From Thermoplasmatales archaeon (lineage in GTDB: Archaea; Thermoplasmatota; E2; DHVEG-1), in the NCBI GenBank assembly GCA_023128855.1, contig JAGMDE010000032.1, positions 1-18,720 of the forward strand: DNA of 18,720 nucleotides, given 5' to 3'. The notes under the pieces are model-generated. The model saw only the letters and a list, made by a program, of their open reading frames with translations, ran no database searches and was not told the origin of the DNA. How positions within the stretch are numbered: the stretch's first letter is position 1; every line of letters begins with the position of its first letter. Of the stretch, positions 6,643 through 13,546 are shown one piece after another. Both the position numbers and the translations under genes were made by a program.

Positions 6643-6858
6643 TTACAGGTTATTTTGTTGTTTAATAAATTTCTCAATTTCTCTAACAGTTAAATCTTCT
6701 TTGTCACTCATTAGATCAATTATTTTGTCTCTTTCATCCCAACCTTCATAGTACTTCTCTTTAATTCTATTTAACTTAAATTTTATTCCTTTATATTGTG
6801 CAAGATCTTTTAATTGTTGTTCGGTTAATTCATTTAGTAATTCTTTCTTTATTGACAT
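6643..6858 (-). CDS. Small helical protein of 71 aa, function unknown
   Basis: Highly charged and predicted helical throughout. The segment LTEQQLKDLAQYKGIKFKLN followed by KIIDLMS and LTVREIEKFI has the helix-extended loop-helix rhythm of SAP/LEM-like small DNA- or protein-binding modules, but I do not recognise a specific family. The ATG at 6858 follows GGGGAAAAA, a good ribosome site. It ends five bases from the nth stop in convergent orientation, with no sign of an operon partner. Composition and codon use resemble the neighbouring genes. Likely real; role unassigned. Confidence 0.7.
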   Translation of the reverse strand: MSIKKELLNELTEQQLKDLAQYKGIKFKLNRIKEKYYEGWDERDKIIDLMSDKEDLTVREIEKFIKQQNNL

Positions 6859-7009
6859 TTTTTCCCCAGTTTGCTGTCCGGAATATAGTATATCTTATTT
6901 AAATTATTCTAACTTTTTAATATAACCTTCGTAAGTGCTCAAGTTTGGAAATTACCGATCAATTTATAAATGAGAATTTACATACTTTCTCTGCAAATTG
7001 GCGGATGGG

Positions 7010-7342
7010 ATGCAGGATGATAGAGACGTTATTTCTTCGGTAGATTTTAAGAGACCTTTAGTCGTAAGATCTTTGAGAAGAAGTAACATCAGGAAAAAGA
7101 TTGCGGAGTATCTTTTTGATATAAGCCCAAGTGGGAGCTATACTTCAGAAATTGCATATAATGTTAAAACGACACCAACAAACGTGATTGGCGCTATAAA
7201 AGGAATGGGTTCTAGATATAAAACGGAAGAGTCGCTCATCGGCTTAGAAATAGTTGAACAAATTACAAGCGGAAAGGATGTAAAATTATACAGACTTACT
7301 GATTTTGGGAAAGAAATTATTGGCTCTTTTAAAAGGGAGTAA
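7010..7342 (+). CDS. Winged-helix DNA-binding protein
   Basis: A 110-aa single-domain archaeal winged-helix protein, probably a transcription regulator. Helix 1 is around NIRKKIAEYLFDI, the helix-turn-helix around YTSEIAYNVKTTPTNVIGAIKGM-like residues (44-66), and the wing ends with VKLYRLTDFGKEII. This arrangement is typical of archaeal MarR/ArsR-like repressors without ligand domain, and no cysteine or other metal site is visible. An alternative TTG start at 6998 would add four residues; the ATG at 7010 is preferred because GGCGG lies five bases upstream and a TATA-like TTTATAAAT (about 6961-6969) sits 20-25 bases before the expected transcript start. Target genes are unknown; autoregulation or control of nearby surface genes would be speculation. 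Confidence 0.75.
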   Translation: MQDDRDVISSVDFKRPLVVRSLRRSNIRKKIAEYLFDISPSGSYTSEIAYNVKTTPTNVIGAIKGMGSRYKTEESLIGLEIVEQITSGKDVKLYRLTDFGKEIIGSFKRE

Positions 7343-7363
7343 TTTATTTAAAAATGTGTTTTT

Positions 7364-7579
7364 TTATATTTCTCTGCCTCTTCTATTTATTTCAAACATG
7401 GTTGTTACTCGACGTTCTTCTACTTGTTCCATGTTTCCATCTTCATATCGAACAACCATCCAGCTACTTGGATGGGGATAGACATTTACAACTCTTGCTT
7501 TTCGTTCTGGTAAATCAGGCTCCTCAAGATCTTTCACAAGAACTTCAATTCCCTTTCTAATACCTCTATCCCTAATCAT
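7364..7579 (-). CDS. Small basic protein of 71 aa, function unknown
   Basis: Starts at an ATG preceded by GGAGGGG, an excellent ribosome site. The composition is rich in Arg/Glu, with a central beta-like segment RKARVVNVYPHPSSWMVVRY followed by EDGNMEQVEERRVT. The alternation of beta strands and turns suggests a small beta-barrel (SH3/Tudor-like, as in some RNA- or ribosome-associated proteins), which is an impression rather than a match. It converges with the winged-helix gene, 21 bases apart. A plus-strand frame over the same bases codes for a Leu/Phe-rich sequence without start signals and is rejected. Confidence 0.7.
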   Translation of the reverse strand: MIRDRGIRKGIEVLVKDLEEPDLPERKARVVNVYPHPSSWMVVRYEDGNMEQVEERRVTTMFEINRRGREI

Positions 7580-7714
7580 TTTATTTTCCCCTCCAAATTT
7601 GTAATACTAGTATATTTTCTATATTTAAAATTGTTTAGTCCGCTGATATAGTGAGTTTTAAATATCCAACACATCATTCCATGAATTGTGAGGTGGTGGG
7701 TTATAAAACTAAAT

Positions 7715-8236
7715 ATGTTTTCCAAAATGATAGTCATTGGTGTTTTAGGATTAATAATATTAGTTGGACTGACTTATTCTGTTGTTGCTGATGGTTATTC
7801 TGAAATTTCAATAAAAGGAGAGCCAACTTATGAATTAATGGATCGAGATACTGTGGGTGTGAATACCTTTAGTAGATATCTAATTAATATAACATTTGTT
7901 AATACAGGTACGGCAGACTCTGAAGAATTAACAGTTGATTTTACAGATGAAGAAGGATTTCCATTTGCTCAAACTTTTAGTGTTAATATGGGGGAAGAAA
8001 AAATTGTTACGTTTAATTGGTCAACTCTCCTATTTAAAAACCAAAATTTAATATTCAAATACAATCCCAAAAATTTGGATAGTCCGTGGTATCAGTATAA
8101 TAGTGGAACTAAATCTTTGACACTTAAAATGACAGGTGAGGAAACTGGAGGATCAATTCCCGGATTTGAAATATTTGCAATAATTTTTGCATTGATAATA
8201 TCTACAATTTATTTTAGAAAGAAAAAAAAATTGTAA
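7715..8236 (+). CDS. Secreted surface protein with PGF-CTERM-like sorting tail
   Basis: 173 residues: an N-terminal signal peptide (about 1-25, IVIGVLGLIILVGL core, ending near VVADG), a beta-sandwich segment of CARDB/Ig-like type (about 30-140, containing LINITFVNTGTADSEELTV), and a C-terminal tail GGSIPGFEIFAIIFALI... ending FRKKKKL. A PGF motif directly before a hydrophobic helix and a basic end is the archaeosortase A recognition architecture, in which the tail is removed and the protein is attached to a membrane lipid. The motif here is P149-G150-F151. A GTG start at 7688 would add nine residues (RWWVIKLN) and would suit a leaderless transcript from the TATA-like TTTTAAATA at 7656-7664, so the start is uncertain. 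It converges with the lipoprotein gene, 12 bases apart. Confidence 0.7.
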   Translation: MFSKMIVIGVLGLIILVGLTYSVVADGYSEISIKGEPTYELMDRDTVGVNTFSRYLINITFVNTGTADSEELTVDFTDEEGFPFAQTFSVNMGEEKIVTFNWSTLLFKNQNLIFKYNPKNLDSPWYQYNSGTKSLTLKMTGEETGGSIPGFEIFAIIFALIISTIYFRKKKKL

Positions 8237-8248
8237 TTTACTGAAAAA

Positions 8249-8686
8249 TTACGTAACTCTTTCAATAGCCTTAATTACTACATGATCAACATCTTCTACA
8301 TACTCACCATTATATGAAATAATATTCACAGGTAATAATCCAGCATCAGGATATGTTTCATAATATCCATCAGGAAATTCAAAATCTTTGGGGTTATCAC
8401 TTGTGTTGTGTAGAAGATTATCATCTTTGTCATAGAACCATGCTGTTACATTAAAATGTATACGTCTATTAGCAATATTTTTGAAAAGATATTGAACTTC
8501 AATACGAACTATTTCTCCACTATCTCTGGTATATTCCAAATTAGAGTAGATAAATTCTACTATTTCAGATTCTAATGTTACTCCAGTATCTTGAGTAGTT
8601 GCATCATCATTATCATCGAAACATCCACTAAATGATGCAGTTACCGATATTATTATGCTAAGTATTATACATAAATTTCTATTCAT
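8249..8686 (-). CDS. Predicted lipoprotein, function unknown
   Basis: 145 residues with a lipoprotein-type signal peptide: hydrophobic core CIILSIIISVTAS, then FSGC with C22 as the expected lipidated residue, followed by an Asp-rich linker FDDNDDATT. The mature part (about 45-145) is beta-rich (RIEVQYLFKNIANRRIHFNV, then VVIKAIERVT) and looks like a single Ig-like or FxLYD-type domain, comparable to many archaeal cell-surface lipoproteins. The ATG at 8686 is chosen because GGGGAT sits just upstream and the signal peptide follows at once; a longer frame up to 8767 would bury the signal. No transporter or enzyme partner is adjacent. Confidence 0.75.
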   Translation of the reverse strand: MNRNLCIILSIIISVTASFSGCFDDNDDATTQDTGVTLESEIVEFIYSNLEYTRDSGEIVRIEVQYLFKNIANRRIHFNVTAWFYDKDDNLLHNTSDNPKDFEFPDGYYETYPDAGLLPVNIISYNGEYVEDVDHVVIKAIERVT

Positions 8687-8865
8687 TTGTTTATCCCCTC
8701 TGTATTTAATATACTTGCAATGTGGATTAGTTATAAATATTTTTAGATATGAGTAGCTTGCCACCAAAAAACATTTACAATTTTGATGATTGAGGATATT
8801 AAAAAGGTATAACTTAAAATATTACAATTTAGATATAGTATACGATATTATTATGGGAAAGGGAT

Positions 8866-9303
8866 GTGAACTTGGTAGATATGGATAATTCAGAAGTAGT
8901 GAGGCATTTTTTAGACACTCTTATAGATATTTCAAGTAGAAAAACTACAAAAGGACATGCTGTTTTTACTATGGATAACCTAATAAAAAAACTTGAAAAT
9001 AAATATGATTTTTTAAAACATATTGAGGTAAAAGACACGCGTTTTACGGAACTAGGTGAACCTATTTCCGTAATGACTGGTATAAATGAAATAGACTCAA
9101 GTAAGATCGGTAATGCTTTATCAGATATTATTACAACGATGAATGAAGAATTAGGTAAAGACGCTGGCCATTTTTTTATTAAAGAAGTTAAAGATAATTT
9201 ACAAGAGAATTATAGCGAAAATTTTGAGGATATGGGATTAGATCTAGGTCTAATACAATTAGAACATGAAGTTAGAGAATTAGGGAAAAAAATCCAAAAA
9301 TAA
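8866..9303 (+). CDS. Unrecognised 145-aa protein directly upstream of the archaellin operon
   Basis: A soluble, acidic, mixed alpha/beta protein with no signal peptide or membrane helix. Notable stretches are KGHAVFTMDNLIKKLENKYDFL, a conserved-looking GEPISVMTGINEID, LGKDAGHFFIKEV and MGLDLGLIQLEHEV near the end. The regular spacing of buried residues suggests a compact domain, perhaps a small-molecule or protein-binding module, but I do not recognise the family. It lies 216 bases before arlB1 on the same strand, with regulatory repeats between, so it is probably a separate transcript. The start is uncertain: GTG 8866, TTG 8872 or ATG 8881 are possible around the ribosome-site-like GGATGTGA at 8862-8869. 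Position suggests, but does not prove, a link to motility. Confidence 0.7.
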   Translation: MNLVDMDNSEVVRHFLDTLIDISSRKTTKGHAVFTMDNLIKKLENKYDFLKHIEVKDTRFTELGEPISVMTGINEIDSSKIGNALSDIITTMNEELGKDAGHFFIKEVKDNLQENYSENFEDMGLDLGLIQLEHEVRELGKKIQK

Positions 9304-9389
9304 AATTGCTTCAGGAGTCCTGCATGCTACCTAGATTCGTACAAATCTTAATACGTGGTATTGTATCAAATATTTTAACAGAATTATTA

Positions 9390-9431
9390 TATGCATAGAT
9401 ACCTGCATATGCATCTGCTTATACACCTGCA
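9390..9431. promoter_or_regulatory. Imperfect tandem repeat upstream of the arlB promoter, possible operator
   Basis: Two copies of a composite element lie head to tail: TATGCAT...TACCTGCA (9390-9407) and TATGCAT...ACACCTGCA (9408-9431), ending seven bases before the archaellin TATA box. TGCAT is part of a palindrome (ATGCAT) in each copy. Such a position just upstream of TATA/BRE is where archaeal activators bind. The regulator is unknown. Confidence 0.4.
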
Positions 9432-9436
9432 AATAA

Positions 9437-9447
9437 AGTATATAAGC
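9437..9447 (+). promoter_or_regulatory. TATA box of the arlB1-B2-B3 operon
   Basis: AGTATATAAGC, a near-consensus archaeal TATA box. Transcription is expected to start near 9467-9470, giving a leader of about 50 bases before the arlB1 ATG. No comparable promoter is seen between the three archaellin genes. Confidence 0.6.
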
Positions 9448-9450
9448 AAT

Positions 9451-9466
9451 CCAGATATTAGTCTGG
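9451..9466 (+). repeat. Short perfect inverted repeat at the expected start of transcription
   Basis: CCAGA (9451-9455) pairs with TCTGG (9462-9466) around TATTAG. It lies between the TATA box and the predicted transcript start, so as DNA it could be a repressor site; it is probably not transcribed in full. Confidence 0.3.
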
Positions 9467-9479
9467 TTAGCACTCTAAA

Positions 9480-9498
9480 AGTTGTTTAATTTACAACT
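9480..9498 (+). promoter_or_regulatory. Leader hairpin before arlB1
   Basis: AGTTGT (9480-9485) pairs with ACAACT (9493-9498) around a 7-base loop, inside the predicted leader and four bases before the ribosome site AGGAGGGA (9502-9509). It could stabilise the abundant archaellin mRNA or shape initiation; this is inference. Confidence 0.35.
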
Positions 9499-9519
9499 CA
9501 TAGGAGGGATGTGAAGAAG

Positions 9520-10176
9520 ATGGGAAAAAACATAAGTAGAATATTAAAAGAAAAGGATGTTGGAAGCATAGGTATTGGCGCGATGATAGTGTTTATCGCC
9601 ATGGTTCTTGTTGCCGGGATTGCTGCTTCTGTATTGATTCAAACGAGCACAACGCTTGAATCACAGGCTCTAGCGACTGGTAGGGAGACCACGGCAGAGG
9701 TTGCAAGTGGTCTTTCTGTTGTAAAAATTATGGGTAATAAATCATCATCAACACTTGAAAAATTGGCGATTGTGATTAGACCAAGAGCTGGATCTGAGGA
9801 TATTGATTTAGCTCAAACAATAATCGAGATATCAGACTCGTCAACTAAGAACTTCTTGACTTATGATGGTTTAACATATACGCCGTCAACTGAAATAGCT
9901 GGAAACCTTTTTAGATGGCAAAATTACACCCTAGATGCTACTCATTTTAGCATAATCGTATTGGAAGATGCAGATAACTCGTGTAGTAGTGCTACAAGCG
10001 CAGTAATAAACTCAGGAGATTATGTTGTTCTTGGCATAAATGTAACTCAATGTTTCGGTGGATTAAGCCCAAGAGATGATGTTTGGGGAATGGTAATACC
10101 TGAAGAAGGATCACCTGGGATAATTAACTTCAAGTGTCCTCCGTCATTTACTGATACAATTATGGAGTTGCAGTGA
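9520..10176 (+). CDS. arlB1: Archaellin ArlB1 (major filament subunit family)
   Basis: Structural subunit of the archaellum. The class III signal peptide is MGKNISRILKEKDVG, expected to be cut by the prepilin peptidase after the Gly, leaving SIGIGAMIVFIAMVLVAG..., the hydrophobic helix that packs in the filament core. The outer beta domain carries the sequon NVTQ and two cysteines, in DADNSCSS and VTQCFGG, plus a third in the C-terminal FKCPPS. A GTG at 9511 would lengthen the leader by three residues; ATG 9520 is preferred because GGATGTGA then stands five bases away, as in arlB2 and arlB3. First gene of a three-archaellin operon: the stop is within the next ribosome site (CAGTGAGGTGAT), 11 bases before arlB2. 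About 218 aa, normal for the family. Confidence 0.92.
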   Translation: MGKNISRILKEKDVGSIGIGAMIVFIAMVLVAGIAASVLIQTSTTLESQALATGRETTAEVASGLSVVKIMGNKSSSTLEKLAIVIRPRAGSEDIDLAQTIIEISDSSTKNFLTYDGLTYTPSTEIAGNLFRWQNYTLDATHFSIIVLEDADNSCSSATSAVINSGDYVVLGINVTQCFGGLSPRDDVWGMVIPEEGSPGIINFKCPPSFTDTIMELQ

Positions 10177-10187
10177 GGTGATAAAAA

Positions 10188-10841
10188 ATGAGGAAATTAT
10201 TAAATAAGGATGTTGGAAGCATAGGTATTGGTGCGATGATTGTGTTTATCGCCATGGTTCTTGTTGCTGGGATTGCTGCTTCTGTGTTGATTCAGACAAG
10301 TACTACACTTGAAACTCAAGCTCTTGCTACTGGTCGTGAGACTACTGAGGAGGTTGCTGGAGGAATTGCAATCTTTGATATAGAAGGTAAAAAAGGGTCC
10401 TCGGATCTTGATGCTTTGGCAATTACTGTAAGACCAAGAGCAGGATCCCCAGAACTAGATCTTAATGAAACAATTATTATGCTTAGTGATGGATCTAGTA
10501 AGGTAGTATTACAATATGACTATGTTGGTCCAAACCATTTCAATTCATCAGTATGCGCTTGGGACGGTGAAGTATTTGGCTTTGACTATGGTACTTTAAC
10601 AAACGAAGAATTTGGAATATTGGTTCTTGAAGATGCTGATAGTTCATGCTCTCAATATACGCCTGTTATAAACACTGGAGATAAAGTAATGCTGTTTGTA
10701 GATGTGGGAACATGCTTTGGCGGTGAAGTTGCTGAAAGAGTAGACGTCTTTGGATATATATATCCAGAACATGGATCACCTGGTGTAATATCGTTCCGAA
10801 CGCCATCGTCGTATAGTGATACCGTATATGATCTACAGTGA
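10188..10841 (+). CDS. arlB2: Archaellin ArlB2
   Basis: Second archaellin of the operon, 217 aa. The very short signal peptide MRKLLNKDVG is followed after the cleavage Gly by SIGIGAMIVFIAMVLVAG, identical to ArlB1 and ArlB3. The conserved cysteine pair is present (DADSSCSQ and VGTCFGG), with a further Cys in SSVCAWDGE. The C-terminus VISFRTPSSYSDTVYDLQ shows the usual archaellin ending. The ATG is preceded by GAGGTGAT at the best spacing, and the identical junction CAGTGAGGTGATAAAAAATG occurs at both ends of the gene. An N-glycan sequon (NSS) sits in the outer domain. Co-transcribed with arlB1 and arlB3; which of the three is the main filament protein cannot be read from sequence. Confidence 0.93.
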   Translation: MRKLLNKDVGSIGIGAMIVFIAMVLVAGIAASVLIQTSTTLETQALATGRETTEEVAGGIAIFDIEGKKGSSDLDALAITVRPRAGSPELDLNETIIMLSDGSSKVVLQYDYVGPNHFNSSVCAWDGEVFGFDYGTLTNEEFGILVLEDADSSCSQYTPVINTGDKVMLFVDVGTCFGGEVAERVDVFGYIYPEHGSPGVISFRTPSSYSDTVYDLQ

Positions 10842-10852
10842 GGTGATAAAAA

Positions 10853-11521
10853 ATGAGAAAATTATTAAATAAGGATGTTGGAAGCATAGGTATTGGTGCG
10901 ATGATTGTGTTTATCGCCATGGTTCTTGTTGCCGGGATTGCTGCTTCTGTATTGATTCAAACGAGCACTACACTTGAATCACAGGCTCTAGCTACTGGTC
11001 GTGATACCACTGGTGAAGTTGCAAGTGGTATTGCAGTGTTCGACATACTTGGATATGCTGATACAGCTAATAGTCAGGACATATCAAAGTTAGCCATTGG
11101 TATTAGACCAAGAGCAGGATCTGACGGTATTGATATAGCTGAGACCTACGTTGAACTCTCTGATGCTACTACAAAAGTGGTTCTTAACTATACTACCTCA
11201 TTCTTCCTTGAACCTGATGGAAAGGACGATATATTCGGCGCGGCAGTATTTCCAGATGAATGGAATTGGACATGGAGTGACGGTTCCAAATTTGGCGTTC
11301 TAGTAATCGAAGATGCAGATGATTCAATAACAAGCTCTACAGCAGTTGTAGTTAACAGAGGAGATAAGATATATCTATGTATAAATGCAACAGCAACTTT
11401 CAGTAATATTTCCGAGAGAGTAGATATGTGGGGTATAGTAGTTCCAGAGTTAGGAGCTCCCGGTGTAGTCTCATTTAGAACACCTGCTTCGTATACCGAT
11501 GACGTAATAGATCTACAGTAA
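10853..11521 (+). CDS. arlB3: Archaellin ArlB3
   Basis: Third archaellin of the operon, 222 aa, with signal peptide MRKLLNKDVG and the same core helix. It differs from the other archaellins here in the outer domain: the cysteine pair is missing (DADDSITSS and NATATFSNIS), and a different single Cys appears in IYLCINA. It has a longer, Trp-rich insertion (PDEWNWTWSDGSKFG) and several sequons (NYT, NAT, NIS). Its 5' DNA alternates between matches to arlB2 and to arlB1, pointing to gene conversion. A hairpin terminator follows 28 bases after the stop, so it closes the operon. A capping, hook-like or minor subunit role is possible but only a guess. Confidence 0.92.
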   Translation: MRKLLNKDVGSIGIGAMIVFIAMVLVAGIAASVLIQTSTTLESQALATGRDTTGEVASGIAVFDILGYADTANSQDISKLAIGIRPRAGSDGIDIAETYVELSDATTKVVLNYTTSFFLEPDGKDDIFGAAVFPDEWNWTWSDGSKFGVLVIEDADDSITSSTAVVVNRGDKIYLCINATATFSNISERVDMWGIVVPELGAPGVVSFRTPASYTDDVIDLQ

Positions 11522-11548
11522 AGATCAAACAAATATTAAAACCAGTTT

Positions 11549-11587
11549 GTGTGGTTTTAACCACACTCTCTTTTTGTTTTTTTAATC
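11549..11587 (+). terminator. Hairpin terminator of the arlB1-B2-B3 operon
   Basis: GTGTGGT (11549-11555) pairs with ACCACAC (11560-11566) around TTTA, followed by T-rich sequence (11571-11587). A perfect 7-bp stem plus T tract directly after the last archaellin separates it from arlB4. Confidence 0.65.
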
Positions 11588-11682
11588 TTTTTTTCTAAAC
11601 CATAGTTTTTTATGCTGTTTTTTGTTACTAATTAGTGGATGGGCTCTCTTAGGGGATGCCTTTTACCCTAATTTACTGGGAG

Positions 11683-12342
11683 GTGAGAAGAGTAAAGATC
11701 TCTTTAACTCAAAGAGGATTAATAGTTGACAATAAAGGTGCTATTGGTATCGGTTCCCTTATTATTTTTATTGCAATGATTATGGTGGCGGGTATTGCAG
11801 CATCTGTTATGATTCAAACCATGAATAGCCTTGAACAACAAGCGCTACAAACAGGTCAGCAGACTATGAGAGACGTCTCCAGCGGATTAAGGGTTACTCA
11901 TGTAAGTGGATTTTACAATGGATCAACCCTCGATCAAATTGCAATTTTTTTAAGAACAATTGCTGGATCTGATGGTATAGATTTAACTTATGCTTTTATT
12001 CAATTATCAGATAGTATTAAAGAAGTAATTCTAAACTATACAACAAGTGTATATAGCAGTAGTGTTTCAAGTGGTATTTTTGGTACGGTAGACCCCAGTC
12101 TTTTAACTTCTAAAGCTTATGGTTTAATGGTTATTAGCGATGTAGATGATTCGTGTACATCAACATCGCCTACTATAAATGACGATGATCAAGTAGTTTT
12201 ATTGATTAATACAACGAAATGTTTCTCAGGCATTTCAACTCGTACACGAGTATTTGGTAATGTAATTCCAGAATACGGTATTAGTGGCATTATTAGTTTC
12301 ACTACGCCAAGTGTATATATTAATACAATTGTTGAATTATAG
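11683..12342 (+). CDS. arlB4: Divergent archaellin ArlB4, separate transcript
   Basis: Fourth archaellin, about 219 aa from the GTG at 11683. The signal peptide is longer (MRRVKISLTQRGLIVDNKG, cut before AIGIGSLIIFIAMIMVAG) and the core helix has several substitutions relative to the other three. The cysteine pair of ArlB1/ArlB2 is kept (DVDDSCTS and TTKCFSGIS). It has no terminal Gln and its DNA is not part of the near-identical 5' module, so it is an older paralog. The start is uncertain: the GTG lies inside GGGAGGTGAG, which itself looks like a ribosome site, and an ATG at 11656 would add nine residues. It stands alone between the terminator of the first operon and the convergent phosphofructokinase gene. 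It may be a minor or specialised filament subunit. Confidence 0.88.
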   Translation: MRRVKISLTQRGLIVDNKGAIGIGSLIIFIAMIMVAGIAASVMIQTMNSLEQQALQTGQQTMRDVSSGLRVTHVSGFYNGSTLDQIAIFLRTIAGSDGIDLTYAFIQLSDSIKEVILNYTTSVYSSSVSSGIFGTVDPSLLTSKAYGLMVISDVDDSCTSTSPTINDDDQVVLLINTTKCFSGISTRTRVFGNVIPEYGISGIISFTTPSVYINTIVEL

Positions 12343-12369
12343 CCTTAAAAAATTGAGAGTTAATTTTTT

Positions 12370-13452
12370 TTATCCAAAGAATATCTTTGCTATATCATAC
12401 AAATCCATATCAACAGTCTTAGATTTAGAAACTGCTTCTTCAAGCTCAATTGGTACAATCTTATTACCTTGCAATGCAACCATTTTACCAAAATTTTCAT
12501 TTTTAATCAATTCTACAGCCGCTACACCAAATCTAGTAGCAAGAATTCTATCATGAGCTGTTGGAGTACCGCCTCGTTGTACATGCCCTAGAATAGTAAC
12601 TCTTGTTTCTACGTCCATACGTTTTTCTAACTCCTTTGTTAGATAATGACCTATGCCACCAAGTCTTACATGACCAAATGCGTCTGTCTCATCAGTTTGG
12701 GTAACTAATTGCCCTTCATTTGTATTATTAGCTCCATCTCCTTCGTTGTTGTGTTTTTCTGATGTTTCTTCTTTTGGTTGTGCACCCTCAGCTACAGCTA
12801 CTATACTGAATTTTTTTCCACGAGAATAACGTTTCCTTAGATTCTTACAAACCTCCTCTATATCAAAGGGTACTTCAGGGATTAATATTTCATCTGCTCC
12901 GCCAGCAATACCTGCCATTGTTGCGATCCATCCAGCATGTCTTCCCATTACCTCTACGACAATTACCCTATGGTGTGACTCAGCAGTTGTATGAAGTCTA
13001 TCTATAGCTTCAGTAGCAATAGAAACTGCTGTATCAAAGCCAAAAGTGTAATCAGTTCCGGAAAGATCGTTATCTATTGTTTTAGGAATACCAACTGTAG
13101 GAATTCCTTTTTCATATAAATTTTTTGCAACTCCTAATGTATCATCTCCACCGACAACAACAAGCGCAGCAATGCCAAATTTTTTTATGTTATCAATAAC
13201 TTTCTGCACATCTCCTTCATTGTTAAATGGATTTGTCCGAGATGTTCCAATAATGGTACCTCCTTTTGGAAGAATACCTGATACTGAATAATCAGAAAGA
13301 AGCTCCATCTCACCATTTATAAGTCCTTTCCATCCGTTTTTTATACCGATGACATCCCAGTTATACCGTCTTGATTTTTTTACTACTGCACGAATAACTG
13401 CATTCAACCCAGGGCAATCTCCGCCTCCTGTTAAAATCCCAATTTTTTTCAT
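12370..13452 (-). CDS. pfp: 6-phosphofructokinase, pyrophosphate-type signature
   Basis: Glycolytic enzyme of the PfkA family that phosphorylates fructose 6-phosphate. Visible: GILTGGGDCPGLN at the N-terminus, GGDDT (101-105), PKTIDND (123-129, catalytic D127) and MGRHAGW (169-175). Asp at 104 and Lys at 124, in place of the two Gly of ATP-dependent enzymes, are the recognised signature of pyrophosphate-dependent members, which work reversibly. Start: ATG 13452, giving 360 aa; a TTG three codons upstream is less likely. Unusual is a hydrophilic Asn/Glu/Thr-rich stretch (about 225-258), longer than the usual loop there. It lies, minus strand, between the archaellins and arlJ, with its own AT-rich upstream region, so it is probably an independent transcript. 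Confidence 0.92.
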   Translation of the reverse strand: MKKIGILTGGGDCPGLNAVIRAVVKKSRRYNWDVIGIKNGWKGLINGEMELLSDYSVSGILPKGGTIIGTSRTNPFNNEGDVQKVIDNIKKFGIAALVVVGGDDTLGVAKNLYEKGIPTVGIPKTIDNDLSGTDYTFGFDTAVSIATEAIDRLHTTAESHHRVIVVEVMGRHAGWIATMAGIAGGADEILIPEVPFDIEEVCKNLRKRYSRGKKFSIVAVAEGAQPKEETSEKHNNEGDGANNTNEGQLVTQTDETDAFGHVRLGGIGHYLTKELEKRMDVETRVTILGHVQRGGTPTAHDRILATRFGVAAVELIKNENFGKMVALQGNKIVPIELEEAVSKSKTVDMDLYDIAKIFFG

Positions 13453-13546
13453 AAGAATCAACCATTTTACTTTATACTATCACTATCTCTCCATATCTTT
13501 TATTTTGTAGTATCTTATAATACTTTTTATAATTTAAATATAAAAA

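Noticed and set aside
9390..9431. CRISPR-like repeat
   Set aside because: Only two short imperfect units, without uniform spacers or cas genes.
12284..12556. Plus-strand frame of 90 codons over the end of arlB4 and the end of pfp
   Set aside because: Shadow frame; both overlapped genes are well supported in other frames.
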